Shown piece by piece: positions 26,205-35,154 of a stretch of 57,610 bases of DNA. The stretch lies in assembly GCF_007896895.1 (NCBI RefSeq), contig NZ_VOGW01000087.1, forward strand, positions 1 to 57,610, in the 5' to 3' direction. Every line of letters starts with the position of its first letter. Position 1 is the stretch's first letter. Source of the stretch: Streptomyces misionensis (GTDB lineage Bacteria; Actinomycetota; Actinomycetes; Streptomycetales; Streptomycetaceae). Both the position numbers and the translations under genes were made by a program. The notes beneath the pieces were generated by a model that ran no database searches, was not told the DNA's origin, and saw only the letters and a list, made by a program, of their open reading frames with translations.

Positions 26205-26612
26205 TCAGAAGCGGGTCCGGGCCAGTCCGGCGGGCTCCCGGTCCGGCATCCAGCAGCGGATGATGTCCCGGACCGAGACGATTCCGGCGACCTCGCCGTG
26301 GTCCAGGACGATCAGATGCCGGAAGCCTCCGTGGGCCATGGCCCTGGCGGCCTCCTCCAGCGTCCAGGTCGGCGCGGCGAAGACGACGTCGGTGGTGGTG
26401 TGCGCGTGGACGCGCTCGGTGTCGGGGTTCTGGCCGAGGCCGACGGAGTCGAGGACGTCGCGCTCGGTGAGGATGCCGATGCCGCCGGCGTCCGGATCGA
26501 GGACGACGGCGGCACCGATGCGCCGGGCGGACATCAACGTGGCTGCTTCACGGAGGGTGTGGGCGGGGCCGAGGGTGAGGATCACCGTGCTCATGGCGTC
26601 GCGGACCAGCAT
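26205..26612 (-). CDS. CBS-domain pair protein
   Basis: 135 aa containing two CBS domains and nothing else: VRDAMSTVILTLGPAHTLREAATLM...GIGILTERDVL and VVFAAPTWTLEEAARAM...VAGIVSVRDIIR. CBS pairs bind adenosyl ligands and regulate partners. The ATG at 26612 has AGGAGG about 10 bp upstream and is preferred to the GTG at 26624, which abuts that ribosome-binding site. The partner is unknown. Confidence 0.85.
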   Translation of the reverse strand: MLVRDAMSTVILTLGPAHTLREAATLMSARRIGAAVVLDPDAGGIGILTERDVLDSVGLGQNPDTERVHAHTTTDVVFAAPTWTLEEAARAMAHGGFRHLIVLDHGEVAGIVSVRDIIRCWMPDREPAGLARTRF

Positions 26613-26764
26613 GGGTGGGGCCACCTCCTGGGGGGAACCGGGAACCTTGTCCCCGAATTCACAAATTCACAAGTGGGGGTGGTCTCAGAGTCTCAGGTCA
26701 AGGCCAGGCCAACAAGAGGGCGCACGCGGACCGCCGGGGGGCGTGCGCAAGCGCCCCGTTCGTC

Positions 26765-27565
26765 TCACTGGCGCCGGTTGAGGTACCCCAGCATCTCGTC
26801 GTGCAGCAGGCCGTTGGAGGCCGCCGCGTTGCCGCTGTGCGGGCCCGGGCGGCCGTCGAGCCCGGTGAAGGTGCCGCCGGCCTCCGTGACGACGATGGCG
26901 TTGGCGGCCATGTCCCACAGCGACAGCTCCGGCTCCGCGCAGAGGTCCACGGAGCCCTCGGCGACCATCATGTACGGCCAGAAGTCCCCGTACCCCCGGG
27001 TGCGCCAGACCTGGCGGGTCAGGTCGAGGAAGCCGTCGAGCCGGTCCTGCTCCTCCCAGCCCGACAGGGACGAGTAGGCGAAGGAGGCGTCCGCGAGGGT
27101 GTTGACGCCGGAGACGTGGATGCGGGTGGCGGAGGTCAGGTTGCGGCCGGTGAAGGCGCCGTGCCCCTTCGCGGCCCACCAGCGGCGGCCGAGGGCGGGG
27201 GCGGAGACGAGACCGACGACGGGCTGGTAACCGCCCTCACCGGCCTCCATCAGCGAGATCAGGGTGGCCCAGACGGGGACGCCGCGCACGTAGTTCTTGG
27301 TGCCGTCGATCGGGTCGATCACCCAGCGGCGGGGGCCGGAGCCCTCGATGCCGAACTCCTCGCCGAGGATCGCGTCTCTGGGCCGGGCGCGCTGGAGCTG
27401 GCCGCGGATGAGTTCTTCGGCCGCCTTGTCCGCCTCGCTCACCGGGGTCATGTCCGGCTTCGTCTCCACCTTGAGGTCGAGGGCCTTGAAGCGGTCCATC
27501 GTGGTGGCGTCGGCCGCGTCGGCGAGGACATGGGCGAGACGGAGGTCGTCGAGGTAGTCCGGCAT
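26765..27565 (-). CDS. hisN: histidinol-phosphatase (inositol-monophosphatase family)
   Basis: 266 aa. IMPase-fold, Mg-dependent phosphatase with ILGEEFG, the metal motif [15 protein letters not shown] (about 80-94) and the C-terminal [17 protein letters not shown]. The KNYVRGVP variant and [11 protein letters not shown] are those of the actinobacterial HisN that completes histidine synthesis, rather than of broad inositol phosphatases. Start ATG at 27565. Confidence 0.88.
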   Translation of the reverse strand: MPDYLDDLRLAHVLADAADATTMDRFKALDLKVETKPDMTPVSEADKAAEELIRGQLQRARPRDAILGEEFGIEGSGPRRWVIDPIDGTKNYVRGVPVWATLISLMEAGEGGYQPVVGLVSAPALGRRWWAAKGHGAFTGRNLTSATRIHVSGVNTLADASFAYSSLSGWEEQDRLDGFLDLTRQVWRTRGYGDFWPYMMVAEGSVDLCAEPELSLWDMAANAIVVTEAGGTFTGLDGRPGPHSGNAAASNGLLHDEMLGYLNRRQ

Positions 27566-27770
27566 GTACGTCACGCTATCGGTCGGGGTCGGCGCGGGGC
27601 CAGCGAGGGGGCTTTCCGGGCGGTTCGCGGCCGCGGCCGACGGCATCGCGACCGCCAGGGGCCCGCGAAACCGCGCGAGCGGGCACGCGGTGGCCCCTCC
27701 CGCCCCCCTTGACACCTCCCGAAAGCCCGTCAAATCTGGCCGGAACGCCCTTCGGTCCAGGGAGGCGAGG

Positions 27771-28364
27771 ATGGCTGCTGCCCGGGAGTCCCTGCTGGAC
27801 GCCGCTCTCACGGCGCTCGACCGCCGGCCCTGGCCGACGGTGCGGATGGTGGAGGTGGCCGCCGCGGCGGGCGTGTCCCGGCAGACGCTCTACAACGAGT
27901 TCGGCGGCAAGGACGGCCTCGCGCGGGCGCTGGTGCGCCGGGCGGCCGACGGGTATCTCGCCGGGGTGGAGCGGGCCCTCGCCGGCACCGGCGGCACCTG
28001 GGAGCGGCTCACCGCGACCGCCGAGTGGACGACCACGGCGGCCCAGGGCAACGCGCTGGTCCGGGCGTTGCTCACCGGCTGCTGGAACGAGCGGCTGCCG
28101 AGACCGCGGCCCGACGCCCCCCGGGTCCCGGCGCCGCGCCGGGCGGAGCGGCCGCTGCCCACGCCCCCGGAACTGGTCCGGATGGTCCGCGACCGCGCCG
28201 TCACCGCGCTCGCCGCACCCGGCACCGGCCGCGCCGCCACCGCCGAACTCGCCCGTTCCTGCGAACTCGTCGTGCGCCTCGCCCTCTCCTGCGTGGCGGC
28301 ACCACCGGCCGAGGGCGGGGTCGCCGAACTGGTCCGGGCCGTGGCGCCCCGCTCCCCGCGCTGA
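27771..28364 (+). CDS. TetR-family transcriptional regulator
   Basis: 197 aa. N-terminal HTH ([51 protein letters not shown], given here in outline) typical of TetR, with a ligand-binding C-terminal half rich in Pro/Arg in its middle. The ATG at 27771 has AGGGAGGCGAGG just upstream. It converges on the SMR efflux gene; a regulator-efflux link is possible but not shown by operator sites here. Confidence 0.88.
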   Translation: MAAARESLLDAALTALDRRPWPTVRMVEVAAAAGVSRQTLYNEFGGKDGLARALVRRAADGYLAGVERALAGTGGTWERLTATAEWTTTAAQGNALVRALLTGCWNERLPRPRPDAPRVPAPRRAERPLPTPPELVRMVRDRAVTALAAPGTGRAATAELARSCELVVRLALSCVAAPPAEGGVAELVRAVAPRSPR

Positions 28365-28465
28365 CCCGGGCCCGCCACCCCCCGCGGCGGAACGGCGGTC
28401 GGCCCGGGCCGACGCTCACCGCCGAACCGGCGCCCGCGGACCCGGCGCGCCGAATCAGGGCCTCT

Positions 28466-28645
28466 CGTTCGGATCAGGCCGGACTCGCGGGGCCCGGCAC
28501 GCGCACCTGCCGCGTTGTCGTCGGTCGCCGACTCCCCCACGCTCGGCTTCGCTCGCGCGGGGGCACCCCCATCGCGTCGACTCCCTCCTCCGCCTCGCAT
28601 CCGCACGCACCGGACCCCGCTCCCTGATCCGGCCTGATCCGAACG
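28466..28645. repeat. 180-bp element with 18-bp perfect terminal inverted repeats
   Basis: The ends are exact inverted copies: 28466-28483 (CGTTCGGATCAGGCCGGA) and 28628-28645. The interior has a hairpin with CCCCC/GGGGG arms (28534-28563) around CGGCTTCGCTCG, a type of hairpin common in Streptomyces intergenic DNA. No ORF or target-site duplication is evident. It fills the gap between the convergent TetR and SMR genes, so it may be a miniature inverted-repeat element, a large two-way terminator, or both. Confidence 0.5.
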
Positions 28646-28652
28646 GAAAACC

Positions 28653-28976
28653 TTAGTGCGCCGAGCCCGACAACTGGAGGCCGACGATGCCCACGATCAC
28701 GAAGCCGATGGAGACGAGCTTCAGGGTGGAGACCACGTCGCCGAGGAAGACCATGCCGTAGATCGCGGTACCGGTCGCGCCGATGCCGGTCCACACCGCG
28801 TAGGCCGGGCCGACGTCGAGCTTGCGCAGGGAGAGGGTCAGCAGACCGAAGCTGCCGAGGGCGAAGGACGCGAAGGCGATCGTCGGCCACAGCCGGGTGA
28901 AGCCGTGGGAGAGCTTGAGGCACACGGCGAAGCCGGTCTCCAGCATTCCGGCCACGATGACCAGCAGCCACGCCAT
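28653..28976 (-). CDS. small multidrug resistance (SMR) efflux protein, SugE/Gdx-like
   Basis: 107 aa, four predicted transmembrane helices (MAWLLVIVAGMLETGFAVCLKL, then IAFASFALGSFGLLTLSL, AYAVWTGIGATGTAIYGMVFLG, LKLVSIGFVIVGIVGLQLSG). The membrane-embedded glutamate lies in the first helix (Glu13), and the GxGA(T/V)G segment is present. It exports quaternary ammonium or guanidinium-type cations as a dual-topology dimer. The ATG at 28976 has GGGAGGAC upstream. No guanidine riboswitch was recognised in the short leader. Confidence 0.88.
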   Translation of the reverse strand: MAWLLVIVAGMLETGFAVCLKLSHGFTRLWPTIAFASFALGSFGLLTLSLRKLDVGPAYAVWTGIGATGTAIYGMVFLGDVVSTLKLVSIGFVIVGIVGLQLSGSAH

Positions 28977-29060
28977 GCGCTGTCCTCCCGTTGCTCCGGA
29001 TCTCCGACCCGGTGTGATTATGCACGCGCGACACCCCCGACCGGGCGAACAACGCGAAGG

Positions 29061-30071
29061 TCAGTCGCCTTCCGTGCGCTCCCGCGTCGCCAGCAGCCGC
29101 CGCAGCGAGTACAGCCGCGCCGGGTCCGCGTGCCCCGCCTGGACCCACGCGTCCAGCGCGCAGTCCGGCTCGTCGTGGCTGCACGCGCGCGGGCAGTCCG
29201 CGGTGCCCGGCTCCAGGTCCGGGAAGGCGTGGATGACCCGGGACGGATCGATGTGCGCCAGGCCGAAGGACCGCACCCCCGGGGTGTCGATCACCCAGCC
29301 GTCCGCCTCCGCCAGCGGCAGCGCCAGCGCCGACGTGGTGGTGTGCCGGCCGCGCCCCGTCACCGCGTTGACGTGTCCCGTCGTACGCCGCCGCTCCTCG
29401 GGCACCAGCGCGTTCACCAGCGTCGTCTTGCCCACGCCGGAGTGGCCCACGAACGCGGTGATCCGGCCCCCCAGATGCTCGCGCACCCGGTCCGCCGCGT
29501 CCCCGTTCTCCAGTTCGTCGCGGCTGGTGACCACGTAGGGGATGTCCAGATCGCCGTACAGCTCCAGGAGTTTGTCCGGCGGGGCCAGGTCCGACTTGGT
29601 CAGCACCAGCAGCGGTTCGAGTCCGCCGTCGTAGGCCGCGACCAGACAGCGGTCGATCAGCCGGGGCCGGGGCTCGGGGTCCGCGAGGGCGGTGACGATC
29701 GCCAGCTGGTCGGCGTTGGCGACCACCACGCGCTCGAACGGGTCGTCGTCGTCCGCCGTGCGCCGCAGCACCGAGGCGCGCGCCTCGATCCGCACGATCC
29801 GCGCGAGCGTGTCCTTCCTGCCGGACAGATCGCCGACCAGCGCCACCCGGTCGCCGACCACCGCGGCCTTGCGGCCCAGCTCCCGCGCCTTCATCGCCAT
29901 CACGACCCGGTCCTCGACCAGGCAGGTCAGCCGCCCGCGGTCCACGGTGAGGACCAGTCCCTCGGCCGCGTCCTCGTGCTTGGGCCGGATGTTGGTCCGC
30001 GGCCGGTTGCCCTTGCGGTTGGGGCGCGTGCGGATGTCGTCCTCGTCGGTGTGCTTGCCGTAGCGGCGCAT
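29061..30071 (-). CDS. rsgA: small ribosomal subunit biogenesis GTPase RsgA
   Basis: 336 aa. OB-fold N terminus, then a circularly permuted GTPase: G4 motif TKSD (158-161) precedes the P-loop GHSGVGKTT (209-217) and G3 DTPGVRSFGL. The C-terminal zinc motif CPRACSHDEPDC follows. RsgA helps mature the 30S subunit. The ATG at 30071 lies 9 bp after the aroA stop on the same strand, so the two probably share a transcript. Confidence 0.94.
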   Translation of the reverse strand: MRRYGKHTDEDDIRTRPNRKGNRPRTNIRPKHEDAAEGLVLTVDRGRLTCLVEDRVVMAMKARELGRKAAVVGDRVALVGDLSGRKDTLARIVRIEARASVLRRTADDDDPFERVVVANADQLAIVTALADPEPRPRLIDRCLVAAYDGGLEPLLVLTKSDLAPPDKLLELYGDLDIPYVVTSRDELENGDAADRVREHLGGRITAFVGHSGVGKTTLVNALVPEERRRTTGHVNAVTGRGRHTTTSALALPLAEADGWVIDTPGVRSFGLAHIDPSRVIHAFPDLEPGTADCPRACSHDEPDCALDAWVQAGHADPARLYSLRRLLATRERTEGD

Positions 30072-30080
30072 GACGTGTCC

Positions 30081-31421
30081 CTACTGCCCGAGCATCCCGG
30101 TCCACAGCTCGGGGAAGTCCGGCAGGGTCTTCGCCGTCGTCGCGATGTTCTCGATCCGAACGCCCTCGACCGCCAGGCCGATGATCGCGCCTGCGGTGGC
30201 CATGCGGTGGTCCTCGTAGGTGTGGAAGGTGCCGCCGTGCAACGGGCGCGGGCGGATGTGCAGACCGTCGGCCGTCTCCGTGACGTCGCCGCCGAGCTCG
30301 TTGATCTCCTTGGTGAGCGCGGCCAGCCGGTCCGTCTCGTGCAGCCGCAGATGGGCCACGTTGCGCAGGGTCGAGGGGGAGTCGGCGAGCGCGGCGACGG
30401 CCGCGATGCCCGGGGTCAGCTCGCCCACGTCACCGAGGTCGACGTCGATGCCGTGGACCGCCCCGGAACCCGTGAACACCAGCCCGTACTCGGTCAGTTC
30501 GCAGGAGCCGCCCATCTCGGTGAAGATCTCGCGCAACCGGTCGCCCGGCTGCGTGGTGCGCTCCGGCCAGTCCGGGATCAGCACCTTGCCGCCCGTCACC
30601 AGCGCCGCCGCCAGGAACGGCTGCGCGTTGGAGAGGTCCGGCTCGATCGTCAGGTCCCGGCCGAGCAGCGCGCCCGGCGTCACCCGCCACACGTTCGGCT
30701 CGCCGCCCGACTCCGGGGTGTCCACCTGGGCGCCGACCGCGCGCAGCATGTCCACCGTCATCCGGATGTGCGGCATGGACGGCAGCGTCGCGCCCGTGTG
30801 CCGGACCTCCACGCCCTGGTTGAAGCGCGGGGCGGACAGCAGCAGCGCGGAGACGAACTGCGAGGAGGAGGACGCGTCGATGGAGACCGGGCCGCCGTCC
30901 AGCGCCCCGCCGCCGTGCACGGTCAGCGGCAGCGCGCCCCGGCCGTCGTCGTCGATCCGGGCGCCCAGCGCGCGCAGCGCGTCGATCACGCCGTGCAGGG
31001 GACGCTCGTACGACCGCGGGTCGCCGTCGAACCGGACCGGGCCGTCGGCCAGCGCGGCCACCGGGGGCAGGAAGCGCATCACGGTGCCGGCGTTGCCGAC
31101 GTCCACCCTGGCCGGGCCGTGCAGCCCGGTCGGCAGCACCCGCCAGGCCTCGCCGGCGGCGTCGGAGCCGGCCGCGACGGAGGAGCTGGACGACACCGTC
31201 TCCTCGATCTCCACGCCCATGGCCCGCAGCGCGTCCGCCATCAGCAGGGTGTCGCGGGAGCGCAGCGGGCGGCGCAGCCAGCCGGGCTCGGAGGCGAGGG
31301 CGGCCAGCACCAGGGCGCGGTTGGTGACCGACTTGGACCCCGGCACGTGGACCGTGGCGTCGACGGCTCCGCTCGCGTGCGGGGCGGGCCAGAGGGCGGA
31401 GGAGGCGGTGTTCGGGGCCAT
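30081..31421 (-). CDS. aroA: 3-phosphoshikimate 1-carboxyvinyltransferase (EPSP synthase)
   Basis: 446 aa. Shikimate pathway step joining PEP to shikimate-3-phosphate. Motifs: [18 protein letters not shown] (about 26-43), [25 protein letters not shown] (about 95-120) and the C-terminal [20 protein letters not shown]. Start ATG at 31421, with no Shine-Dalgarno and a TATAAA word only 8 bp upstream, so the mRNA may be nearly leaderless. It is followed by rsgA. Confidence 0.94.
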   Translation of the reverse strand: MAPNTASSALWPAPHASGAVDATVHVPGSKSVTNRALVLAALASEPGWLRRPLRSRDTLLMADALRAMGVEIEETVSSSSSVAAGSDAAGEAWRVLPTGLHGPARVDVGNAGTVMRFLPPVAALADGPVRFDGDPRSYERPLHGVIDALRALGARIDDDGRGALPLTVHGGGALDGGPVSIDASSSSQFVSALLLSAPRFNQGVEVRHTGATLPSMPHIRMTVDMLRAVGAQVDTPESGGEPNVWRVTPGALLGRDLTIEPDLSNAQPFLAAALVTGGKVLIPDWPERTTQPGDRLREIFTEMGGSCELTEYGLVFTGSGAVHGIDVDLGDVGELTPGIAAVAALADSPSTLRNVAHLRLHETDRLAALTKEINELGGDVTETADGLHIRPRPLHGGTFHTYEDHRMATAGAIIGLAVEGVRIENIATTAKTLPDFPELWTGMLGQ

Positions 31422-31427
31422 GGGCCC

Positions 31428-31446
31428 ACTTTATAAGGCTTTATAG
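31428..31446 (-). promoter_or_regulatory. candidate aroA -10 elements (leaderless start)
   Basis: Two CTTTATA words (plus strand 31429-31435 and 31439-31445) give TATAAAG twice on the minus strand, 8 and 18 bp before the aroA ATG. The nearer one would place the transcript start within about 2 nt of the ATG. Confidence 0.4.
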
Positions 31447-31478
31447 GAAGGGCCGCCGGTCGTCCGCGCCGGGCGGTC

Positions 31479-32201
31479 TCAGACCTCCAGCAGCCAGCGG
31501 CCCCCGCCGATCAGCGAGCACAGCGACACCGCGTGGAACAGGAAGAGCCACAGGCCCGCCGGAACGTGCGTCAGCCGCGCCAGCTGGTCCGCGTCCGAGT
31601 CCCCGGCCTCGCCGCGTCCGCGCTTGCGCTGGAGCTCGAACGGCGGCCGTACGCCCCCGAGCAGCAGGAACCACACCACGGCGTACGCGAACGCCGCCTG
31701 CACCTGCGGCCCCGTGAGCCAGGACACCAGCAGGAACGCACCGCCCGCGAGCACCACGGTCAGTACGCCGTACGCGTTGCGGATCATCACCAGCATCAGC
31801 GCGAGCAGCGCCGTGGCCACCCACAGCAGCAGCGTGATGCGGCCCGTGGCCAGTAGCGCGGCGCCGCCGAGGCCCAGCAGCGAGGGAGCGGTGTAGCCCG
31901 CCGCCGCGGTGAGGATCATGCCGAGCCCGTACGGCTTGCCGCGGCTCACCGTGAGCCCGCTGGTGTCCGAGTGCAGCCGGATGCCGGTGAGCTGCCGGCC
32001 GGTGAGCAGGGCGATCAGCCCGTGGCCGCCCTCGTGCGCGATGGTGATCGCGTTGCGCGATATCAGCCACAGCGCGCGCGGGGCGATCACCACCAGCGCG
32101 GCGGCCAGGGTGGCGAGCACCACCCACAGGGCGGGGTCGGGCTGGGTGCCGGTGAGCCGGTCCCAGAGGCCGGGGAGCGCGGTGGCGGCGAGGTCGTTCA
32201 T
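31479..32201 (-). CDS. M50-like integral membrane metallopeptidase
   Basis: 240 aa with about six hydrophobic segments. The zinc motif HEGGH sits in ITIAHEGGHGLIALLTGRQL (about residues 53-57), matching the M50/peptidase_M50B group of actinobacteria. A later Asp or Asn metal ligand is not clear. The ATG at 32201 is 50 bp from the divergent SRAP gene. Substrate unknown. Confidence 0.82.
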   Translation of the reverse strand: MNDLAATALPGLWDRLTGTQPDPALWVVLATLAAALVVIAPRALWLISRNAITIAHEGGHGLIALLTGRQLTGIRLHSDTSGLTVSRGKPYGLGMILTAAAGYTAPSLLGLGGAALLATGRITLLLWVATALLALMLVMIRNAYGVLTVVLAGGAFLLVSWLTGPQVQAAFAYAVVWFLLLGGVRPPFELQRKRGRGEAGDSDADQLARLTHVPAGLWLFLFHAVSLCSLIGGGRWLLEV

Positions 32202-32251
32202 GTCTCGGAGTGGCTCCCTGGGTCGGTGCGGAGTCTGGCAGTGTGGCACGT

Positions 32252-33067
32252 ATGTGCGGACGGTATGCAGCCAGTCGTAGGCCCGAGGACCTCGCCGGAG
32301 CGTTCGGGATCGAGAAGTGGGAGCCCGAGGAGGCCCTGGAGCCGGACTACAACGTGGCCCCCACCAAGGAGGTCCACGCCGTGCTCGACCGCCCTCTGAA
32401 AGACGCCGACTCGCCGCGCCCGGTTCGCCAGCTGCGCCGGCTGCGGTGGGGGCTCGTGCCGTCCTGGGCCAAGACCCCCGAGGGCGGCGCCCGGATGATC
32501 AACGCCCGCGCGGAGACCGTGCACGAGAAGCCCGCCTACCGCCGCGCCTTCGCCGCCCGCCGGTGCATCCTGCCCGCCGACGGTTACTACGAATGGGTGA
32601 CCGGGCAGCAGGAGCGGGACCTGGAGGTCGAGGGGAAGAAGAAGCGGCCCCGCAAACAGCCGTACTTCGTGCTGCCCGCCGACGGCTCGGTGTTCGCGAT
32701 GGCCGGCCTCTACGAGTTCTGGCGCGACCGCACGCTGCCCGACGACCACCCCCAGGCCTGGTGGGTCACCTGCTCGGTGATCACCACGGAGGCCGAGCGG
32801 ACCCCGCTGGCCGTCGCCCCGGCCGAGGGCCCCCGCTCGCTCGCGGACATCCACCCCCGGATGCCGCTGATGCTCACCCCGGACCGCTGGGACGCCTGGC
32901 TGGACCCCTCCCGCACCGACCCGGAGGAGCTGCGCGCCCTGCTCGCCCCGCCCCCGCCGGGACTGATGCGCGCCTACCCGGTCGCCACCGCCGTCAGCAA
33001 CGTCCGCAACAACGGACCGGAGCTGCTGAAGGAGCTGGAGGGCCCGGAAGAGGGCACACTCTTCTAG
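32252..33067 (+). CDS. SRAP-domain protein (HMCES/YedK type) for abasic-site DNA-protein crosslinks
   Basis: 271 aa. The start is fixed by chemistry: MCGRY begins the protein, with Cys2 exposed after Met removal to form a thiazolidine link with abasic sites. Other SRAP marks: YNVAPTKEVHAV, RWGLVPSWA, MINARAETVHEKPAYRRAFAARRCILPADGYYEW (the conserved Asn/Arg and Glu), and the catalytic His region RMPLML after DIHP. It shields abasic sites in single-stranded DNA. The alpha/beta-hydrolase gene starts 1 bp after its stop. Confidence 0.92.
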   Translation: MCGRYAASRRPEDLAGAFGIEKWEPEEALEPDYNVAPTKEVHAVLDRPLKDADSPRPVRQLRRLRWGLVPSWAKTPEGGARMINARAETVHEKPAYRRAFAARRCILPADGYYEWVTGQQERDLEVEGKKKRPRKQPYFVLPADGSVFAMAGLYEFWRDRTLPDDHPQAWWVTCSVITTEAERTPLAVAPAEGPRSLADIHPRMPLMLTPDRWDAWLDPSRTDPEELRALLAPPPPGLMRAYPVATAVSNVRNNGPELLKELEGPEEGTLF

Positions 33068-33068
33068 C

Positions 33069-33695
33069 GTGATCGAGATTGTCGAGACCGACACCGGAAC
33101 CGCCCGCATCACCTGGCACCGGGCGACGGACCCCAGGGCCGTCCTCGCGCTGAGCCACGGCGCCGGCGGCGGCATCGAGGCCCGCGACCTCCAGGCCCTC
33201 GCGGGTGCCCTGCCCGCGCGCGGCGTGACCGTCGCCCTCGTGGAACAGCCCTGGCGGGTGGCGGGCAAGAAGGTGGCGCCCGCCCCGAAGACGCTGGACG
33301 CCGGGTGGCGGGGGATCTGGCCCTCGCTGTCCGGGATGGAGCTGCCGGTGATCTCCGGGGGCCGCAGCGCCGGCGCCCGCGTCGCCTGCCGCACGGCCAC
33401 GGAGCTGGGCGCCCGCGCGGTGCTCGCGCTGAGCTTCCCGCTGCACCCGCCGGGCAAGCCGGAGAAGTCCCGGGCGGACGAGCTGCTGGGCACCGGCCGG
33501 CCCACCCTCGTCGTCCAGGGCGGAGGCGACCCCTTCGGCAGGCCCGCCGAGTTCCCGAAGGGCGACTTCCGGATGGTCGAGGTGCCGTACGGCGATCACG
33601 GCTTCGCGGTGCCCAAGCGCGCGGACATCACCCAGGAACGGGCCCTTGAGATCCTCACCGAGGGGGTCGCCGAGTGGACCGCGTCACTCGGGTGA
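33069..33695 (+). CDS. alpha/beta-hydrolase family protein (TEX30/KANL3-like)
   Basis: 208 aa from a GTG directly after the SRAP gene. Nucleophile elbow GGRSAGARVA (Ser about 100), oxyanion region LSHGAGGG near the N terminus and the catalytic His in PYGDHGFAVP. These three segments define the TEX30/KANL3-like bacterial hydrolases of unknown substrate. The 1-bp gap indicates an operon with the SRAP gene. Confidence 0.85.
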   Translation: MIEIVETDTGTARITWHRATDPRAVLALSHGAGGGIEARDLQALAGALPARGVTVALVEQPWRVAGKKVAPAPKTLDAGWRGIWPSLSGMELPVISGGRSAGARVACRTATELGARAVLALSFPLHPPGKPEKSRADELLGTGRPTLVVQGGGDPFGRPAEFPKGDFRMVEVPYGDHGFAVPKRADITQERALEILTEGVAEWTASLG

Positions 33696-33700
33696 CGGCC

Positions 33701-33727
33701 GGGAATGCCGCGCGGGGCGGCGCTGTT
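33701..33727 (+). promoter_or_regulatory. sigma-R-dependent autoregulatory promoter (sigRp2)
   Basis: GGGAAT (33701-33706) and GTT (33725-33727) are separated by exactly 18 bp, the published sigma-R consensus GGAAT-N18-GTT. It lies 59 bp upstream of the sigma-R' start, so disulfide stress would amplify sigRrsrA transcription and favour the longer isoform. Confidence 0.85.
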
Positions 33728-33785
33728 GAGGCGGACAGAAGTGCTGAGGCCTCGGCACCGACCTCGTGGAAAGGAAGTCCGCCGC

Positions 33786-33950
33786 ATGGGTTCGACCATC
33801 TGCCCGGCCCGGCAGTCCAGTACCGACCTGGACTGGACGGTGTTCCACGCGCCCAAGGCCGGTCCTATTCGAGGGGCGGCGGGCGAGGGTCGTGTTCTAT
33901 CCTCCGAAACGAGTGGGACCGGTTTCGGTGCCACCCGGGATCTTGAGGAG
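33786..33950 (+). other. 55-codon extension giving the longer isoform sigma-R'
   Basis: An ATG at 33786 with AAAGGAAG upstream is in frame with sigR and adds exactly 55 residues ([20 protein letters not shown] at its start). A 55-aa N-terminal extension made from the inducible promoter, giving an unstable isoform, is known for S. coelicolor sigma-R'. Confidence 0.8.
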
Positions 33951-34649
33951 GTGGGTCCGGTCACTGGGACCGACGCGGGGACCGACAACGGCGGCCAGGC
34001 GGAGCAGCCCGAGGGCCGGGGCACGAGCGCGGAGACGTTCTCCGAGTCGACCGCTGAGCGCAGCGCGCGCTTCGAGCGGGACGCACTCGAATTCCTCGAC
34101 CAGATGTACTCGGCCGCCCTGCGCATGACGCGCAACCCGGCCGACGCCGAGGACCTCGTGCAGGAGACGTACGCCAAGGCGTACGCGTCCTTCCACCAGT
34201 TCCGCGAGGGCACCAACCTCAAGGCGTGGCTGTACCGGATCCTCACCAACACGTTCATCAACTCCTACCGCAAGAAGCAGCGCGAGCCGCAGCGTTCGGC
34301 GGCGGAGGAGATCGAGGACTGGCAGCTCGCCCGCGCCGAGTCGCACATGTCGACGGGCCTGCGCTCCGCCGAGTCGCAGGCGCTCGACCACCTGCCCGAC
34401 TCGGACGTGAAGGAAGCGCTCCAGGCGATCCCCGAGGAGTTCCGCATCGCCGTGTATCTCGCCGATGTCGAGGGGTTTGCCTACAAGGAGATCGCGGACA
34501 TCATGGGGACACCCATCGGTACGGTGATGTCCCGGCTGCACCGGGGCCGCCGTCAGCTGCGCGGCATGCTGGAGGACTACGCCCGTGAGCGCGGGCTGGT
34601 CCCGGCGGGCGCCGGAGAGTCGAACGAAGCGAAAGGCTCGGGCTCATGA
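33951..34649 (+). CDS. sigR: thiol-oxidative-stress ECF sigma factor SigR
   Basis: 232 aa from the GTG at 33951 (longer sigma-R' from 33786). Region 2 spans [25 protein letters not shown] to [19 protein letters not shown] and region 4 spans [44 protein letters not shown] (both given in outline). It directs thioredoxin, mycothiol and protein quality-control genes under disulfide stress and is held inactive by RsrA. The stop overlaps the rsrA start (ATGA), coupling their production. It is autoregulated through the promoter at 33701-33727. Confidence 0.95.
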
Positions 34650-34945
34650 GCTGCGGAGAGCCGCACGAGACGGACTGCGGTGAGGTCCTGGACCATCTGT
34701 ACGAGTTCCTCGACAGCGAGATGCCGGACGTCGATCGCGACAAGTTCCGGCACCACTTCGAGGAGTGCTCGCCCTGCCTGGAGAAGTACGGCCTGGAGCA
34801 GGCCGTGAAGAAGCTGGTCAAGCGGTGCTGCGGCCATGACGACGTGCCCGCCGACCTGCGGGCCAAGGTGATGGGGCGGCTCGACCTGCTCCGCTCCGGC
34901 CAGCCCGCGCCCGACCACGACATCACGACCGCCCAGGACGGCTGA
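34646..34945 (+). CDS. rsrA: zinc-binding redox-sensing anti-sigma factor RsrA
   Basis: 99 aa. ZAS-family anti-sigma factor: H37-x3-C41-x2-C44 (HHFEECSPC) with C11 forms the redox zinc centre; C3, C61 and C62 are also in place. Oxidation forms a disulfide, releases zinc and frees SigR. It overlaps sigR by 4 bp. Confidence 0.95.
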
Positions 34946-35154
34946 GCCGGACCCGGTTCCCGCCCCCGCCCGCACGCGCCGGCTCCCGGAACATCCGGCC
35001 GGCGAGACGTACGGCACTGTCTGATCCCGTCCGCGTCTGGGTAACCCATGGGTAATGAGCGCCGTCCCCGCCGCACGTGGTTGGATGCGAGGGAGAGGGC
35101 GCCCGGGGGCACAGCCAGCCCACGGTGCGGAACTGGAACCGGCAGGCGGGAATC

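Noticed and set aside
28977..29050. guanidine riboswitch before the SMR gene
   Set aside because: Only about 80 bp lie between the SMR and rsgA genes, and I found neither the paired ACGR-loop hairpins of class II nor a ykkC-type core.
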